The notes beneath the pieces were generated by a model. The model did not search any database. It was not told the DNA's origin and was given only the letters and a program-made list of their open reading frames with translations. A DNA stretch of 56,995 bases from the NCBI RefSeq assembly GCF_002632725.1, contig NZ_NJAI01000012.1, positions 1 through 56,995 on the forward strand. Reading direction: 5' to 3'. This DNA is from Xenorhabdus hominickii (GTDB lineage Bacteria > Pseudomonadota > Gammaproteobacteria > Enterobacterales > Enterobacteriaceae). A program made the translations under genes and the position numbers. Of the stretch, positions 24,528 through 32,334 are shown piece by piece (the first letter of the stretch is position 1; each line of letters opens with the position of its first letter).

Positions 24528-24935
24528 ATGATTTATCCGCTCTTTATCTTTAAAAAAGAAGATGGATTTGACGGTTATTTTCCCGATGTTGACGGCTGTT
24601 TTTTCGCTGGAAATACTTTAGAAGAAAGCATCCGTGATGCGGAAAACGCTTTCGGACAATACATGGAGGTTTTGACTGAGCAAGGCGGTCATGTCCCTGC
24701 CCCTAAAAGTCCATCAGATTACATCAATGATCCGCGCTTATCTGAAAATGGCGGAGTGATTGCACTTATTGAGTTAGATCCTACTAAATATGAATCAAAG
24801 GCAGTCAAGTTCAACTTGACCATGCCAGGCAATTTGTTAACTGCCATAGACCGTTATATTGAGAAAAATGGTCGTTATAAGAATCGCTCTGCTTTTCTGG
24901 CAGAACTGGCAAGAAAAGAAATCACTCATCCTTAA
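24528..24935 (+). CDS. hicB: HicB antitoxin
   Basis: The 135-residue protein has the HicB N-terminal fold (YPLFIFKKEDGFDGYFPDVDGCFFAGNTLEESIRDAENAFGQYME), an extended linker, and a C-terminal ribbon-helix-helix-type DNA-binding segment (KFNLTMPGNLLTAIDRYIEKNGRYKNRSAFLAELARKEI). This matches full-length HicB with RHH domain. It lies 61 bp after hicA on the same strand. Confidence 0.93.
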   Translation: MIYPLFIFKKEDGFDGYFPDVDGCFFAGNTLEESIRDAENAFGQYMEVLTEQGGHVPAPKSPSDYINDPRLSENGGVIALIELDPTKYESKAVKFNLTMPGNLLTAIDRYIEKNGRYKNRSAFLAELARKEITHP

Positions 24936-25030
24936 TCGCATACCAGGGCGGAATGCGCCCTGATTATTCCTACATATCCACTTACCCCGCGATATATGAT
25001 ACTAGAGGAAGTGTAGCATTACTTACTCAC

Positions 25031-25248
25031 AACCCAATTAGGATACACTTTCACTATTTTGCCTAGTAAAATTAGCAAAAGGTGTATTCTAATTGGGTTG
25101 TAGCATTCGAGATTGTGTCAGATGGTGTATCCTAATTGGGTTTCATCATAAGACACTGGTCACATAGTGCACTCTAATTGAATAGAGAAAGCCATATGAG
25201 CTTAAAAAGCAATCGAAAAACAATACAGTAACCCAATTAGGATACACC
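25031..25248. repeat. incA: incA-like iteron cluster downstream of repA
   Basis: Copies of the 19-bp AACCCAATTAGGATACACC-type iteron lie at 25031 (+), 25081 (-), 25124 (-) and 25230 (+). A degenerate copy lies at 25166 (-). They are downstream of repA, in mixed orientation, and match the upstream origin iterons. In P1 an analogous set (incA) controls copy number by handcuffing with the origin. Five sites here against nine in P1. Confidence 0.85.
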
Positions 25249-25293
25249 TCAAGATACCATCAAGCAATTCTACCCTTTTTGAATACACCATCA

Positions 25294-26169
25294 TCATTGC
25301 TCTGTTTTTACGGCGATCAGCTTTTTGTTTCTTGTATCTACGATATAATAGGTTTCACCATCTTTTCTAACAAAATTACCTGACAAAAAACCAATTGATT
25401 CAAGTTTTTGAATTCCGGTCTTAATTTTTCGGTTAGCTTCTTTTACAGAGGTATTTAATTGCAAGCGCTCTCTGAGCCTCTCAAAAGATATAGGAATTGG
25501 TCGCTCAGGTAGAGCAACAAAATACAGATAAAGACATTGAGCCACTTCAGCTCTGGGTAACTTATCCAACACCTTAAGGCTAACCAGAACCTGATAATCT
25601 AGACGATAAAGATCCCACAGATTTTCATCCGCCATTAAAGCCACTATGTCCTCAAATTCGTCATATTCAGCTCTTAAAAGCAGCCCTGTATGAACCCCTT
25701 TAGTAGCACCTTTGCGAAGAAATGAGAGGCTTTGAGACTGTATGCGACCTAATGACTCACCAATCTGTCTCCTAAGATTTTTATCAAATCTGCGGCTTGG
25801 ATATGCGCAGAACTTAGCAAATTCACTAAACTTTAGAGTAATTTTATTCGATTTAGCTCCATAAGTGCTGAATGCTAAAACAATTCCACACCATACTTTA
25901 AAGTCAGTTTCTACGTTTAACTTATCACCACGAACACTTACGCGATCATAGCCTTCTTTCTGACAAAGCTCCAAGCTCCTAAGATCTTCAGAAAGATCCA
26001 TTTCTACATATTTTGTCGAGCTTCTTCTTCCAATAGGAGTAAAAACTCCCGTTCTTAGCAATACATTTGGTTGCACACTTGTTGTTGTATTACATGACAA
26101 AATTGGCATTTCAGCATTCAAAAACTCAGTTGACGGTAAGAATTGATTATCTTCGTTATTGTTATTCAC
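25294..26169 (-). CDS. repA: RepA plasmid replication initiator (P1 RepA-like)
   Basis: The 291-residue protein aligns along its length with P1 RepA (286 aa). Shared blocks include VQPNVLLRTGVFTP, EGYDRVSVRGDKLNVETDFKVW, VLAFSTYG, EFAKFCAYPSRRFDKNLR with GESLGRI, and LFR-type helices ending RDGETYYIVDTRNKKL. RepA dimers are monomerised by chaperones, bind the iterons as monomers and repress their own promoter. The gene is bracketed by iterons, as in the P1 R replicon. It is separated from par, unlike P1 where repA and par are adjacent. Confidence 0.95.
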   Translation of the reverse strand: MNNNNEDNQFLPSTEFLNAEMPILSCNTTTSVQPNVLLRTGVFTPIGRRSSTKYVEMDLSEDLRSLELCQKEGYDRVSVRGDKLNVETDFKVWCGIVLAFSTYGAKSNKITLKFSEFAKFCAYPSRRFDKNLRRQIGESLGRIQSQSLSFLRKGATKGVHTGLLLRAEYDEFEDIVALMADENLWDLYRLDYQVLVSLKVLDKLPRAEVAQCLYLYFVALPERPIPISFERLRERLQLNTSVKEANRKIKTGIQKLESIGFLSGNFVRKDGETYYIVDTRNKKLIAVKTEQ

Positions 26170-26195
26170 AATTTAGTCCACATTTTGTTATTTAA

Positions 26196-26302
26196 AACCC
26201 AATTAGAATACACCATAGCACCCAATTAGAATACACCAAAAACCCAATTAGAATACACCAAAAACCCAATTAGAATACACCTAAACCCAATTAGAATACA
26301 CC
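26196..26302. repeat. oriR: Origin iterons upstream of repA (five copies)
   Basis: Five direct copies of the 19-bp unit AACCCAATTAGAATACACC start at 26196, 26219 (first base changed), 26241, 26263 and 26284, 21-23 bp apart, or two helical turns. P1 oriR also has five 19-bp iterons here, although with a different sequence. They should bind RepA and include the repA promoter region, giving autoregulation. Confidence 0.92.
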
Positions 26303-26346
26303 CAACTTGTTTGAAAGCCCGATAAAAAAAGGGCTACAGTTACACG

Positions 26347-26395
26347 GGATCTCTTTAAGGTACTTTAGGTACTCAAGGATCTTATCATTGGATCT
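26347..26395. repeat. Three GGATCT Dam-site repeats of the origin
   Basis: GGATCT occurs at 26347, 26377 and 26390. P1 oriR has repeated heptamers containing AGATCC, which is the reverse complement. Their Dam methylation is needed for P1 replication. Their location between iterons and DnaA boxes agrees with the P1 layout. Confidence 0.75.
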
Positions 26396-26398
26396 ATC

Positions 26399-26445
26399 GT
26401 GTGGATTAGTGGATAACTGAAATCAGTTACCCACTAACTCCACAC
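26399..26445. promoter_or_regulatory. DnaA-box palindrome at the origin edge
   Basis: TGTGGATTA (26400-26408) and AGTGGATAA (26408-26416) are tandem DnaA-box-like sites with one mismatch each to TTATNCACA. They form the left arm of a long inverted repeat around AA at 26421-26422, with arms about 22 bp long and one mismatch plus one extra base. In P1, DnaA boxes flank oriR. Confidence 0.7.
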
Positions 26446-26571
26446 TACTTTCACAATTAATAAATTTTTATTGTTAACTAAAAACCATATCTTGTGAGTG
26501 TAGTTAAAATATGATTTCGAGGATTTGATATTCGCTTGGACAACAACTCATTGTGAAATGAATATTATTAT

Positions 26572-27075
26572 TTACACCTCACTCTCTGACCGACAAGCGA
26601 CCATCAAAGAAAGTAAACCACGGCTTATCGGTTCCCCGATAGGCCAACGATAACCTGACACTCTGGATCGTGGAAAGGATCGGATACTTACTTCATCGGA
26701 CTGATTGCCGCCTAAAACCATCAAATCTCCATTCTCAGCCACACCAACAACAAAACCTACGTGTCCCCCTCCTGTACGGGTGAAAACCGCCACACAACCA
26801 TAATAAGGCTCTTTTAACTGCATTCCCCACTCAAGATACGATTTTGCGGATTCAAATCGGCTTGATCGGATACCGACATGCTCGAACATAGCACCTACAT
26901 AGGCTGCACACCACGGCGTTTCATCATCACGAATGCCTCCTCGCTTGATATCTTTCCACCATTGCAAAATATAGGGATGATGCTGATCACCTGTAATTTC
27001 ATGCATTCCAATGTATTTGTATCCCTCTTCGATCCATTTTGGGTTATCTTCTTTTCTTGCACTTTCCACAACCAT
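26572..27075 (-). CDS. TIGR02594-type peptidoglycan amidase/endolysin (NlpC/CHAP fold)
   Basis: The ATG at 27075 with GGTGGAAG upstream gives 167 residues. The pattern WIEEGYKYIGMHEI, then DETPWCAAYVGAMFEHVGIRSS, AKSYLEWG and GCVAVFTRTGGGHVGFVVG with GGNQSDEVSIRSFPRSRVSGYRWP is that of the TIGR02594 family of phage lysins. The Cys in TPWCAAYV and the His in GGHVGFV are the catalytic pair. No signal peptide is visible, so a holin would be needed. The LydA-type holin is at 32.0 kb. P1 instead uses the unrelated lysozyme Lyz, so this may be a replacement. Confidence 0.8.
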   Translation of the reverse strand: MVVESARKEDNPKWIEEGYKYIGMHEITGDQHHPYILQWWKDIKRGGIRDDETPWCAAYVGAMFEHVGIRSSRFESAKSYLEWGMQLKEPYYGCVAVFTRTGGGHVGFVVGVAENGDLMVLGGNQSDEVSIRSFPRSRVSGYRWPIGEPISRGLLSLMVACRSESEV

Positions 27076-27151
27076 ATCTTCCACCCTAAGTAACAATGCG
27101 ATAAAATACTGAACATCAGTTACCTATTCGGTGGCTACTCTCATGTGTAGT

Positions 27152-27178
27152 AAAAAAGGGCTTTAATCGCCCTTTTTA
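27152..27178. terminator. Bidirectional Rho-independent terminator
   Basis: AAAAAAGGGC pairs with GCCCTTTTT around a seven-base loop. It lies upstream of the endolysin gene and beyond the orphan ORF tail at 27188, with T-runs in both directions. Confidence 0.75.
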
Positions 27179-27187
27179 TTTTAAAAT

Positions 27188-27355
27188 CTAAAAATATGTC
27201 CAGAAATTCTCAGCCTGTTCTTCTTCCCCTGCTATCTCCACTAGGTGTTCTTCCCATGCAGAAGATACCCGCAGCTCAGTGAAATTAAGCTGCGAATGCG
27301 CGAACTGATAGGCGACTACAAAAGCGGCTAAGGGCAGGGAGTGAGCCGCTCTTAA
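27188..27355 (-). pseudogene. Orphan C-terminal reading-frame fragment
   Basis: Reading the minus strand, a frame without start gives LPLAAFVVAYQFAHSQLNF, then TELRVSSAWEEHLVEIA, GEEEQAENFW and TYF before TAG (27188-27190). It lies between the terminator that follows the immunity candidate and the endolysin gene. An intact protein tail with no start, placed downstream of a toxin/immunity pair, is how displaced original C-termini of polymorphic toxin genes appear. It might be the old end of the ddrB-type gene, but this is inference. Confidence 0.5.
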
Positions 27356-27366
27356 AAAAGATAAAA

Positions 27367-27392
27367 CCGGAAGATCATGGGGATCTTTCCGG
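27367..27392 (-). terminator. Terminator after the EndoU immunity candidate
   Basis: CCGGAAAGATC/GATCTTCCGG stem read on the minus strand, followed by TTTTATCTTTTTT, 38 bases beyond the immunity gene stop. Confidence 0.75.
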
Positions 27393-27429
27393 CTTTCTTA
27401 ATTTGAATCAAATTTCAGTTATTATTAAT

Positions 27430-28059
27430 TTAAAAACAACCGAATGGAAACAAACCAGATAAAACCTTACTATAATATTTTATTAAATCTTGATTTTTAA
27501 GTTTAAGGCTAGCTTTTTGAAAATAAAGATTTAGCCAATAGACACGAATATAAGATAAATATTCATGTCTATTCTTTTCTGAAAAATCAATAATTGAATC
27601 TAAAGTGTTTATTATTTCATCATTATTTTGATCTTTATTTAAAGTCTCTTTTGTAAATTCCTTGAGAGCCATATAAGTATCTTTAAATTTTTGGACATCC
27701 AAAATATCCACCGTTTCATCAAAGTTAACAAATAAAGCAGATTCAATATCACGAATGAGAATATCATCAATTAAATCAGGCTTTTCATACCTGATACTTA
27801 TAATATAATCAATCAACTTTTTACTCTGAAGAGATTCAATCACAGCAACAATCACTGGCTCATGACACAAAATCTCAAGGTGCTTATCTTCAATAGAACT
27901 ATAGATATTTATAAGAAAATCCTCATCAATATCCATTAGTTCAATGATTGGCCAAAAAGCACTCTCACTAAGATTAAACCACATACTAAAAGAGAGTATT
28001 TCATCACACTTTCTTTTAATCTCATGAATGTTGTTCTCTATAATCATATAATCCATCAC
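27430..28059 (-). CDS. Immunity protein candidate for the EndoU toxin (209 aa)
   Basis: An acidic, helix-rich protein (EIKRKCDEILSFSMWFNLSESAFWPIIELMDIDEDF, then repeated helical pairs such as CHEPVIVAVIESLQSKKLIDYII). It resembles a HEAT-like or solenoid immunity protein. It starts three bases after the toxin stop, so it is transcribed and probably translated with it. AT content is much higher than in the phage genes around it, supporting recent acquisition with the toxin tip. The family is not identified; assignment is from position. Confidence 0.7.
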   Translation of the reverse strand: MMDYMIIENNIHEIKRKCDEILSFSMWFNLSESAFWPIIELMDIDEDFLINIYSSIEDKHLEILCHEPVIVAVIESLQSKKLIDYIISIRYEKPDLIDDILIRDIESALFVNFDETVDILDVQKFKDTYMALKEFTKETLNKDQNNDEIINTLDSIIDFSEKNRHEYLSYIRVYWLNLYFQKASLKLKNQDLIKYYSKVLSGLFPFGCF

Positions 28060-28062
28060 ATA

Positions 28063-29403
28063 TTAAGGTTGAATTGCATTATCTGGGAAAATAGAACCAC
28101 CACCTTTAGAATCGCGGACAACCCTAATAAAGACCCCATTGTACGTTCCTGAAACCATAACTCCACCTGAACCCAAATCTTGTTTCGGATTATTTGGAGA
28201 ATCCCAAACTGTTTTCCCCGCATGTTTGATATCTGCATCACTCCAATGCTCTGGGAACCATGATTGACCTGTTCCTGTGCGCTTTCCTTTAGAAGGATGG
28301 CTAGGTATATTTCCTACCCGTACACCGTTAGGATAAGTATGCTCTATATTGTAAGCAATACCTCTAGCGTCTAACTCATTAATAGCTGATTGACCATGCC
28401 CGCCACTCTTTAGCCTTCCGTTAGGAAAATCTTTTCTATCCTTAGATTTCATAGAACTCGCTTCTGTCCAATCACCTTTACTCGCATGACGAACAACATC
28501 AGCATTTATGAATGCCGATGGACACGTTTCCAGCCCGTAAGGATCAACAAAATTTGCAGGATTATGCACATAGCTATACGGGTTAAACCCGCCCAGCAGC
28601 CCGATGGGGTCTGGCGAGATATACTGCCCAGTCTCCGGTAAATAATACTGAAAGCGGTTGTAGTATAACCCGCTTTCTTCATCCAGCCATTGGCCGGCGA
28701 ATTTTCCCAGCGTACCGCTGTGATGTTCTGTGATGCTACGGATGTTTCGGATTAATTCATCAATCGATTTGGCCTGACTGAAAACGCCGGTATTGGGGGC
28801 TGGCGCACTCTCAAATAACCCTGTCACCCTGTTGTCGATCGTATTCTGAGTATCCGGCCAGTTACTGTCTCTGGCGAATTGAGCACGATCCACCTCATCA
28901 AGGCGCACACGAATAAGCACGGGACGGGCCATGTCTGCAATCAGGGCGCTGTTTAACCCGTATTCAGGGGCGTTTTGGATCAGATAGTCTTTGTAAGCGT
29001 CTGCGCTTCCGTTGGCGTAAGCCTTCACGATCCCCATACTGCGGCCATTCCCTGATTCAACGATATGGTCACGACCAGTGATGGGGGCCCCCTCGCCGGA
29101 TAACGCCGAATCAGCCAGCTGCGCGGGCTGCAAACTTTTTGCAATGGCGTTCACCTGTAATTGACTGGATAAACGAGTGCGATCCCGTGGTTGTAGTGCC
29201 TGTGGGTACGCTGCGTTGATCCGGCCATCCGGATGGTTCGAGATAATCAGGTCTGAGGTTTCCACGATATTAAAGGCGGTTTTGACCTTCTCCCCGTTGA
29301 CGGTGCTCACGTAGGATACGCGGCCATATCCTGAGTTGCTGACGGCAGGTGTGACCGGTGCGCTAGGTTGCTGAACCGTGGCCGTCGTTTGTGTAATAGA
29401 CAT
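28063..29403 (-). CDS. DdrB-type ParB-fold / RHS-core / EndoU nuclease fusion toxin
   Basis: Three parts in 446 residues. Residues 60-185 match the DdrB-type ParB-superfamily domain (SGNGRSMGIVKAYANGSADAYK, ARPVLIRVRLDEVDRAQFARDSN). Residues 238-291 are the RHS core end (GLYYNRFQYYLPETGQYISP, GLLGGFNPYSYV, FVDPYGL). Residues 300-446 look like an EndoU ribonuclease domain: GGHG (H336), TGTGQSWFPEHWSD, then GVFIRVVRDSKGGGSIFPDN. EndoU enzymes cut RNA at U. The gene lies in the P1 lydA-hdf/darA-ddrA-ddrB order, so it takes the ddrB position. P1 DdrB is larger and ends differently. It is paired with an immunity candidate. I infer packaging into the virion by the N-terminal domain. Confidence 0.75.
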   Translation of the reverse strand: MSITQTTATVQQPSAPVTPAVSNSGYGRVSYVSTVNGEKVKTAFNIVETSDLIISNHPDGRINAAYPQALQPRDRTRLSSQLQVNAIAKSLQPAQLADSALSGEGAPITGRDHIVESGNGRSMGIVKAYANGSADAYKDYLIQNAPEYGLNSALIADMARPVLIRVRLDEVDRAQFARDSNWPDTQNTIDNRVTGLFESAPAPNTGVFSQAKSIDELIRNIRSITEHHSGTLGKFAGQWLDEESGLYYNRFQYYLPETGQYISPDPIGLLGGFNPYSYVHNPANFVDPYGLETCPSAFINADVVRHASKGDWTEASSMKSKDRKDFPNGRLKSGGHGQSAINELDARGIAYNIEHTYPNGVRVGNIPSHPSKGKRTGTGQSWFPEHWSDADIKHAGKTVWDSPNNPKQDLGSGGVMVSGTYNGVFIRVVRDSKGGGSIFPDNAIQP

Positions 29404-29450
29404 TCCTTCCTCAAATGGTCTGGTGTGGGTGGCTCTCTCTCATGTTGTGT

Positions 29451-29834
29451 TCAGGCGGCTAACTGCTTGCCGGTGTTTTCCCACCAGCTATTGGCGCCGT
29501 CGCATACTTGAGGCATGGTGATGAAGGTCGTCACGTAAGGTTCAAGATGTTCAAGGGTAGTAATAAACGCCTCGGTATTTTGCTTCACGAACTTTCCGGC
29601 CAGATAGTCCGTCACAATCTGGGGGATCTCTGGGGTGGTCTGTTCCGGATCGGGGGACGTATCATCTGCTGGCGTCGTAAGCACGGGTGATACGCCATAG
29701 CCTAACTTCTCCATGATGGCAGTGATCTCATCCTGGATATCCAGCTGGGTTAACGGGTCAGCCGTCACCAGCTGGCCTAACAAATCCGATAACTGATCCT
29801 GAAGGTCTAGAATCTCAAGCGGGGATAAATTCAT
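29451..29834 (-). CDS. DdrA-position small virion-accessory protein (127 aa)
   Basis: Starts MNLSPLEILDLQDQLSDLLGQLVTADPLTQLDIQDEITAIMEKLGYG, a helical region, followed by Pro-rich linker and a C-terminal domain (DYLAGKFVKQNTEAFITTLEHLEPYVTTFITMPQVC). Similar size and position to P1 DdrA, between the DarA-type genes and ddrB. The P1 assignment is by synteny only. Confidence 0.5.
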   Translation of the reverse strand: MNLSPLEILDLQDQLSDLLGQLVTADPLTQLDIQDEITAIMEKLGYGVSPVLTTPADDTSPDPEQTTPEIPQIVTDYLAGKFVKQNTEAFITTLEHLEPYVTTFITMPQVCDGANSWWENTGKQLAA

Positions 29835-29835
29835 G

Positions 29836-30972
29836 TTACTGCCCCCCTGCCATTGCTGATTTGGCTATGGCCGCGAGAAGTCCTGACAGATGGTTCACCG
29901 CCTCAGTGACCAGTCCTGAATTTTCTTCGTAAACCGTGGCTGCATTGAGTGCGGCAATGGCGGCGCGGGTTTGCGTCCGGATTTCTGCCAGCTCTTGAAT
30001 ATTGTGACTTTCAAGGCGCAATATGGATTTCAGGAACGTGATCGCCTCTGACGCGGCTTTGTCTGCTTCATTGGTTTCATCCTCAGTATTGCCGGTATCT
30101 GCTGGTATCTGTTTCTGTTCCGCTTGGCTTTTCAATTGTGCCAGCTGACGGCGTAATTTTTCGTTTATCTCAATCTGTCTGTTTAAACGAGTTTGCAGTT
30201 TAGACAGTTCATCTTTCTGTTCATCTGCCCTCTGCTGTAATTGATCACCCGTTTCAATTAATGCCACTTTTTGCTGTTCCAGTGCATCAGAACGTGCTAA
30301 TTCTGCATCAATATCCGCTTTTATCTTGGCAGCATTGGCGATCTGTCGCTGAAACTTACCGGAGTTGCGTTCGATCAGGTTTGACAGGGACTGGCACACT
30401 TGGGGCAGTGAAATATCACGTCCGTTCATCGGCGCGACGACGTGAGAAACCTCCCGTTTGTTCAGCAAAAAACGAAACGCGGTGAGCACATCCTCATTCT
30501 GGAGGCGTCCGTTGCCGCTGGTGGGGCTGTGGAAAATGACAGAAACGCTTTGGCCGTCGGACAGGGGGATTTTCGCCGCCATCACCGGAATCATCCCGAC
30601 GCGACGGACACGGCCAATTTCAGCCCCGCCAATCGAGGGCATTCCGCCCTCGGTATCGCCGTTATCGTTTGTACCGGCGACAATACCGGTGCCTGACAAG
30701 CCCTGATTCAGTTTGCGGATAAACGCGCGCATGGTTTGGGATAAACGCATTCGGGTGGTCGTAATGCTCTCAAACATGGCGGTATCACTGGATACGCATT
30801 CCTGACCTAAGTAACTGTACTCGATTTCATCCAGTGACACGTTTTCCAGCATTAAGTCCGCCCCGGTGCCTTGGAAAAGCGCATTAAACTGGTCTTCTGT
30901 CGGTGTACTGAGCATAAAATCAATTTTATCGATAACACGAATGGCATTTTTGACCGAATAGTCAGCGATCAT
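29836..30972 (-). CDS. DarA-position protein with coiled coil (378 aa)
   Basis: Residues 1-190 form a domain ending SDGQSVSVIFHSPTSGNGRLQNEDVLTAFRFLLNKREVSHVVAPMNGRDI, a pattern I associate with phage antirestriction (Dar) region proteins. A long coiled coil (SKLQTRLNRQIEINEKLRRQLAQLKSQAEQK) and a helical tail follow. It overlaps the start of the upstream gene's 3' end by four bases. Placement between hdf-like and ddrA-like genes fits P1 DarA, a capsid-internal protein, but it is about half the P1 DarA length. Confidence 0.5.
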   Translation of the reverse strand: MIADYSVKNAIRVIDKIDFMLSTPTEDQFNALFQGTGADLMLENVSLDEIEYSYLGQECVSSDTAMFESITTTRMRLSQTMRAFIRKLNQGLSGTGIVAGTNDNGDTEGGMPSIGGAEIGRVRRVGMIPVMAAKIPLSDGQSVSVIFHSPTSGNGRLQNEDVLTAFRFLLNKREVSHVVAPMNGRDISLPQVCQSLSNLIERNSGKFQRQIANAAKIKADIDAELARSDALEQQKVALIETGDQLQQRADEQKDELSKLQTRLNRQIEINEKLRRQLAQLKSQAEQKQIPADTGNTEDETNEADKAASEAITFLKSILRLESHNIQELAEIRTQTRAAIAALNAATVYEENSGLVTEAVNHLSGLLAAIAKSAMAGGQ

Positions 30973-31601
30973 AGTGCTTCCTCCAAGTGGGCGATTTCTT
31001 CTTTGAGTTGTCGGGTCGTGGCTTGTTCTGAATTCAGCGCAGTACGGGTGTTTTCTAATGCGGACTCCGCTTTTGACAGGGTGTCTTGGCGCTGGGACAG
31101 TGCGTTATTTAACGTGGCAATGTCAGCTTCAACGCTGCTGGCCTTGTCTTTTGCCTCCTGCCAGCGTTGGGCATTGGATTTCACCGCCGGTGTTCGGCTT
31201 TTCCTGGCGTCGTCCCGGTTCGCATTTGCCAGCTTTTTGGCTAATGAACTGGCGAAGGCCGGTGCTGCGGCTTTGAAAGCGGTCGCTATCTGACGAGCCA
31301 GATCGATGATATTTCTGGGGGAGGTGAACGGAATCACTTTCCCGTTTAATTTCACTGCGGAAATGTCGCCGGTATTGTTGACCTGAATCGCCATTGCCTG
31401 GCCGTCTTCGGTGTGAAGGGAAAACGTTTTCGTCGGAATGCCGTCTTTCTTTCTGGCGGTTTCTGCGCCCGCCAGTTTCACGATTTGACAATCCGCGCTG
31501 GCAAGGGTGGTCGTCAGCTTTTTTAGCCCTTTTTCATTCAGCTGGTCGTAGTCAAGGACGGTATATTTTTTCCCATTCTGGGACATCAAACTTAAGGCCA
31601 T
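30969..31601 (-). CDS. Hdf/DarA-N-like protein (210 aa)
   Basis: ATG 31601 (AGGAGAG five bases upstream) overlaps the preceding stop as TAATG. The first 110 residues (GKKYTVLDYDQLNEKGLKKLTTTL, RKKDGIPTKTFSLHTEDGQAMAIQVNNTGDISAVKLNGKVIPF) look like the N-terminal domain seen in DarA-related phage proteins. The second half is a coiled coil (TLNNALSQRQDTLSKAESALENTRTALNSEQ). Position after lydAB points to hdf in P1. It may act with the next two genes in loading antirestriction proteins into the head. Confidence 0.5.
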   Translation of the reverse strand: MALSLMSQNGKKYTVLDYDQLNEKGLKKLTTTLASADCQIVKLAGAETARKKDGIPTKTFSLHTEDGQAMAIQVNNTGDISAVKLNGKVIPFTSPRNIIDLARQIATAFKAAAPAFASSLAKKLANANRDDARKSRTPAVKSNAQRWQEAKDKASSVEADIATLNNALSQRQDTLSKAESALENTRTALNSEQATTRQLKEEIAHLEEAL

Positions 31602-32032
31602 TACTGCTCTCCTAATGGGATTGAACAAGATTTTTGTCGCTGGCTTTGGACAGGGAAAAGACGATACAAAGGATTCCAGCGGCAGTTACCATGAGTGACA
31701 CGAACGTGGAGTTCCCAGGTGCCAGACGTGAGGTATTTTTTATCAATCAACAGGTATTCTTCGTTCACGCCTTTCCTGGAAATGTCTAAGGTACGGGCTT
31801 TGCCATTTATCACGGTGGTCGGGTTATTCGTGTCGCGCAGCCAATATTCGATTAACGCGCCTTTTAACAGGTTCACTTTGTTCTTAAACATCACGGGGAA
31901 CGCAATGGCCCGTCCCCGATCAATGGCATCGCCAATATTGAGGATAATGATTTGTTTGCGCTGGAAAACGATCCGGTCAATCACGGCCACAGCCAGTGAA
32001 GCTGTTGTAATGACAGACGGTGATAACATCAT
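31601..32032 (-). CDS. LydB-position protein, probable antiholin or lysis regulator (143 aa)
   Basis: Begins with a hydrophobic stretch (ITTASLAVAVIDRIVF) that could be a membrane anchor, followed by a beta-rich domain (GALIEYWLRDTNNPTTVINGKARTLD). ATG overlaps the lydA-like stop by four bases, and its own stop overlaps the next start. P1 LydB (147 aa) is encoded right after lydA and blocks early lysis; size and place match. Sequence similarity was not checked. Confidence 0.5.
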   Translation of the reverse strand: MMLSPSVITTASLAVAVIDRIVFQRKQIIILNIGDAIDRGRAIAFPVMFKNKVNLLKGALIEYWLRDTNNPTTVINGKARTLDISRKGVNEEYLLIDKKYLTSGTWELHVRVTHGNCRWNPLYRLFPVQSQRQKSCSIPLGEQ

Positions 32033-32334
32033 TTTTTACTCCCGAACGAGTGATCAAATAGTTGAACTAATTTATTTTTAATGCCAGTCAGCAACTCTTG
32101 TCCGTTGTTGCTGGCCCCGATGACGGCAATGAACATCAGTGGTTCATCCCATTGTTGATGCTGCGCGAGAAAATACGCGACGAGTCCAGCACTGACTGAC
32201 ATAATCAGCTCAGTCAGCAAATCCATAACATCACCCGAAATGCGTTTTTCACGAATTCCTTGCAGATATACGCCAATGCCACTGAACACAGAAAAGGCAA
32301 TCGCAAGTGCTAACACCTCTGTTTCTGGTTGCAC
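32029..32334 (-). CDS. lydA: LydA-type phage holin (superfamily III)
   Basis: 101 residues with two or three membrane segments: ALAIAFSVFSGIGVYLQGI, LIMSVSAGLVAYFLAQ and LMFIAVIGASNNGQELL, and a charged tail. The layout matches the LydA/phage_holin_3_3 family. The gene leads the lysis-Dar block immediately after the tail-fibre genes, as in P1. It would form membrane lesions that release the endolysin at 26.6 kb. Confidence 0.8.
   Translation of the reverse strand: MQPETEVLALAIAFSVFSGIGVYLQGIREKRISGDVMDLLTELIMSVSAGLVAYFLAQHQQWDEPLMFIAVIGASNNGQELLTGIKNKLVQLFDHSFGSKK

Noticed and set aside
26196..26302. CRISPR-like array of regularly spaced repeats
   Set aside because: The 19-bp repeats have only 2-4 bp between them and lie next to repA. 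They are replication iterons with no spacers or cas genes.
28056..28241. Small ORF between the toxin and immunity genes
   Set aside because: Lies wholly within the EndoU domain in another frame and has no signals.
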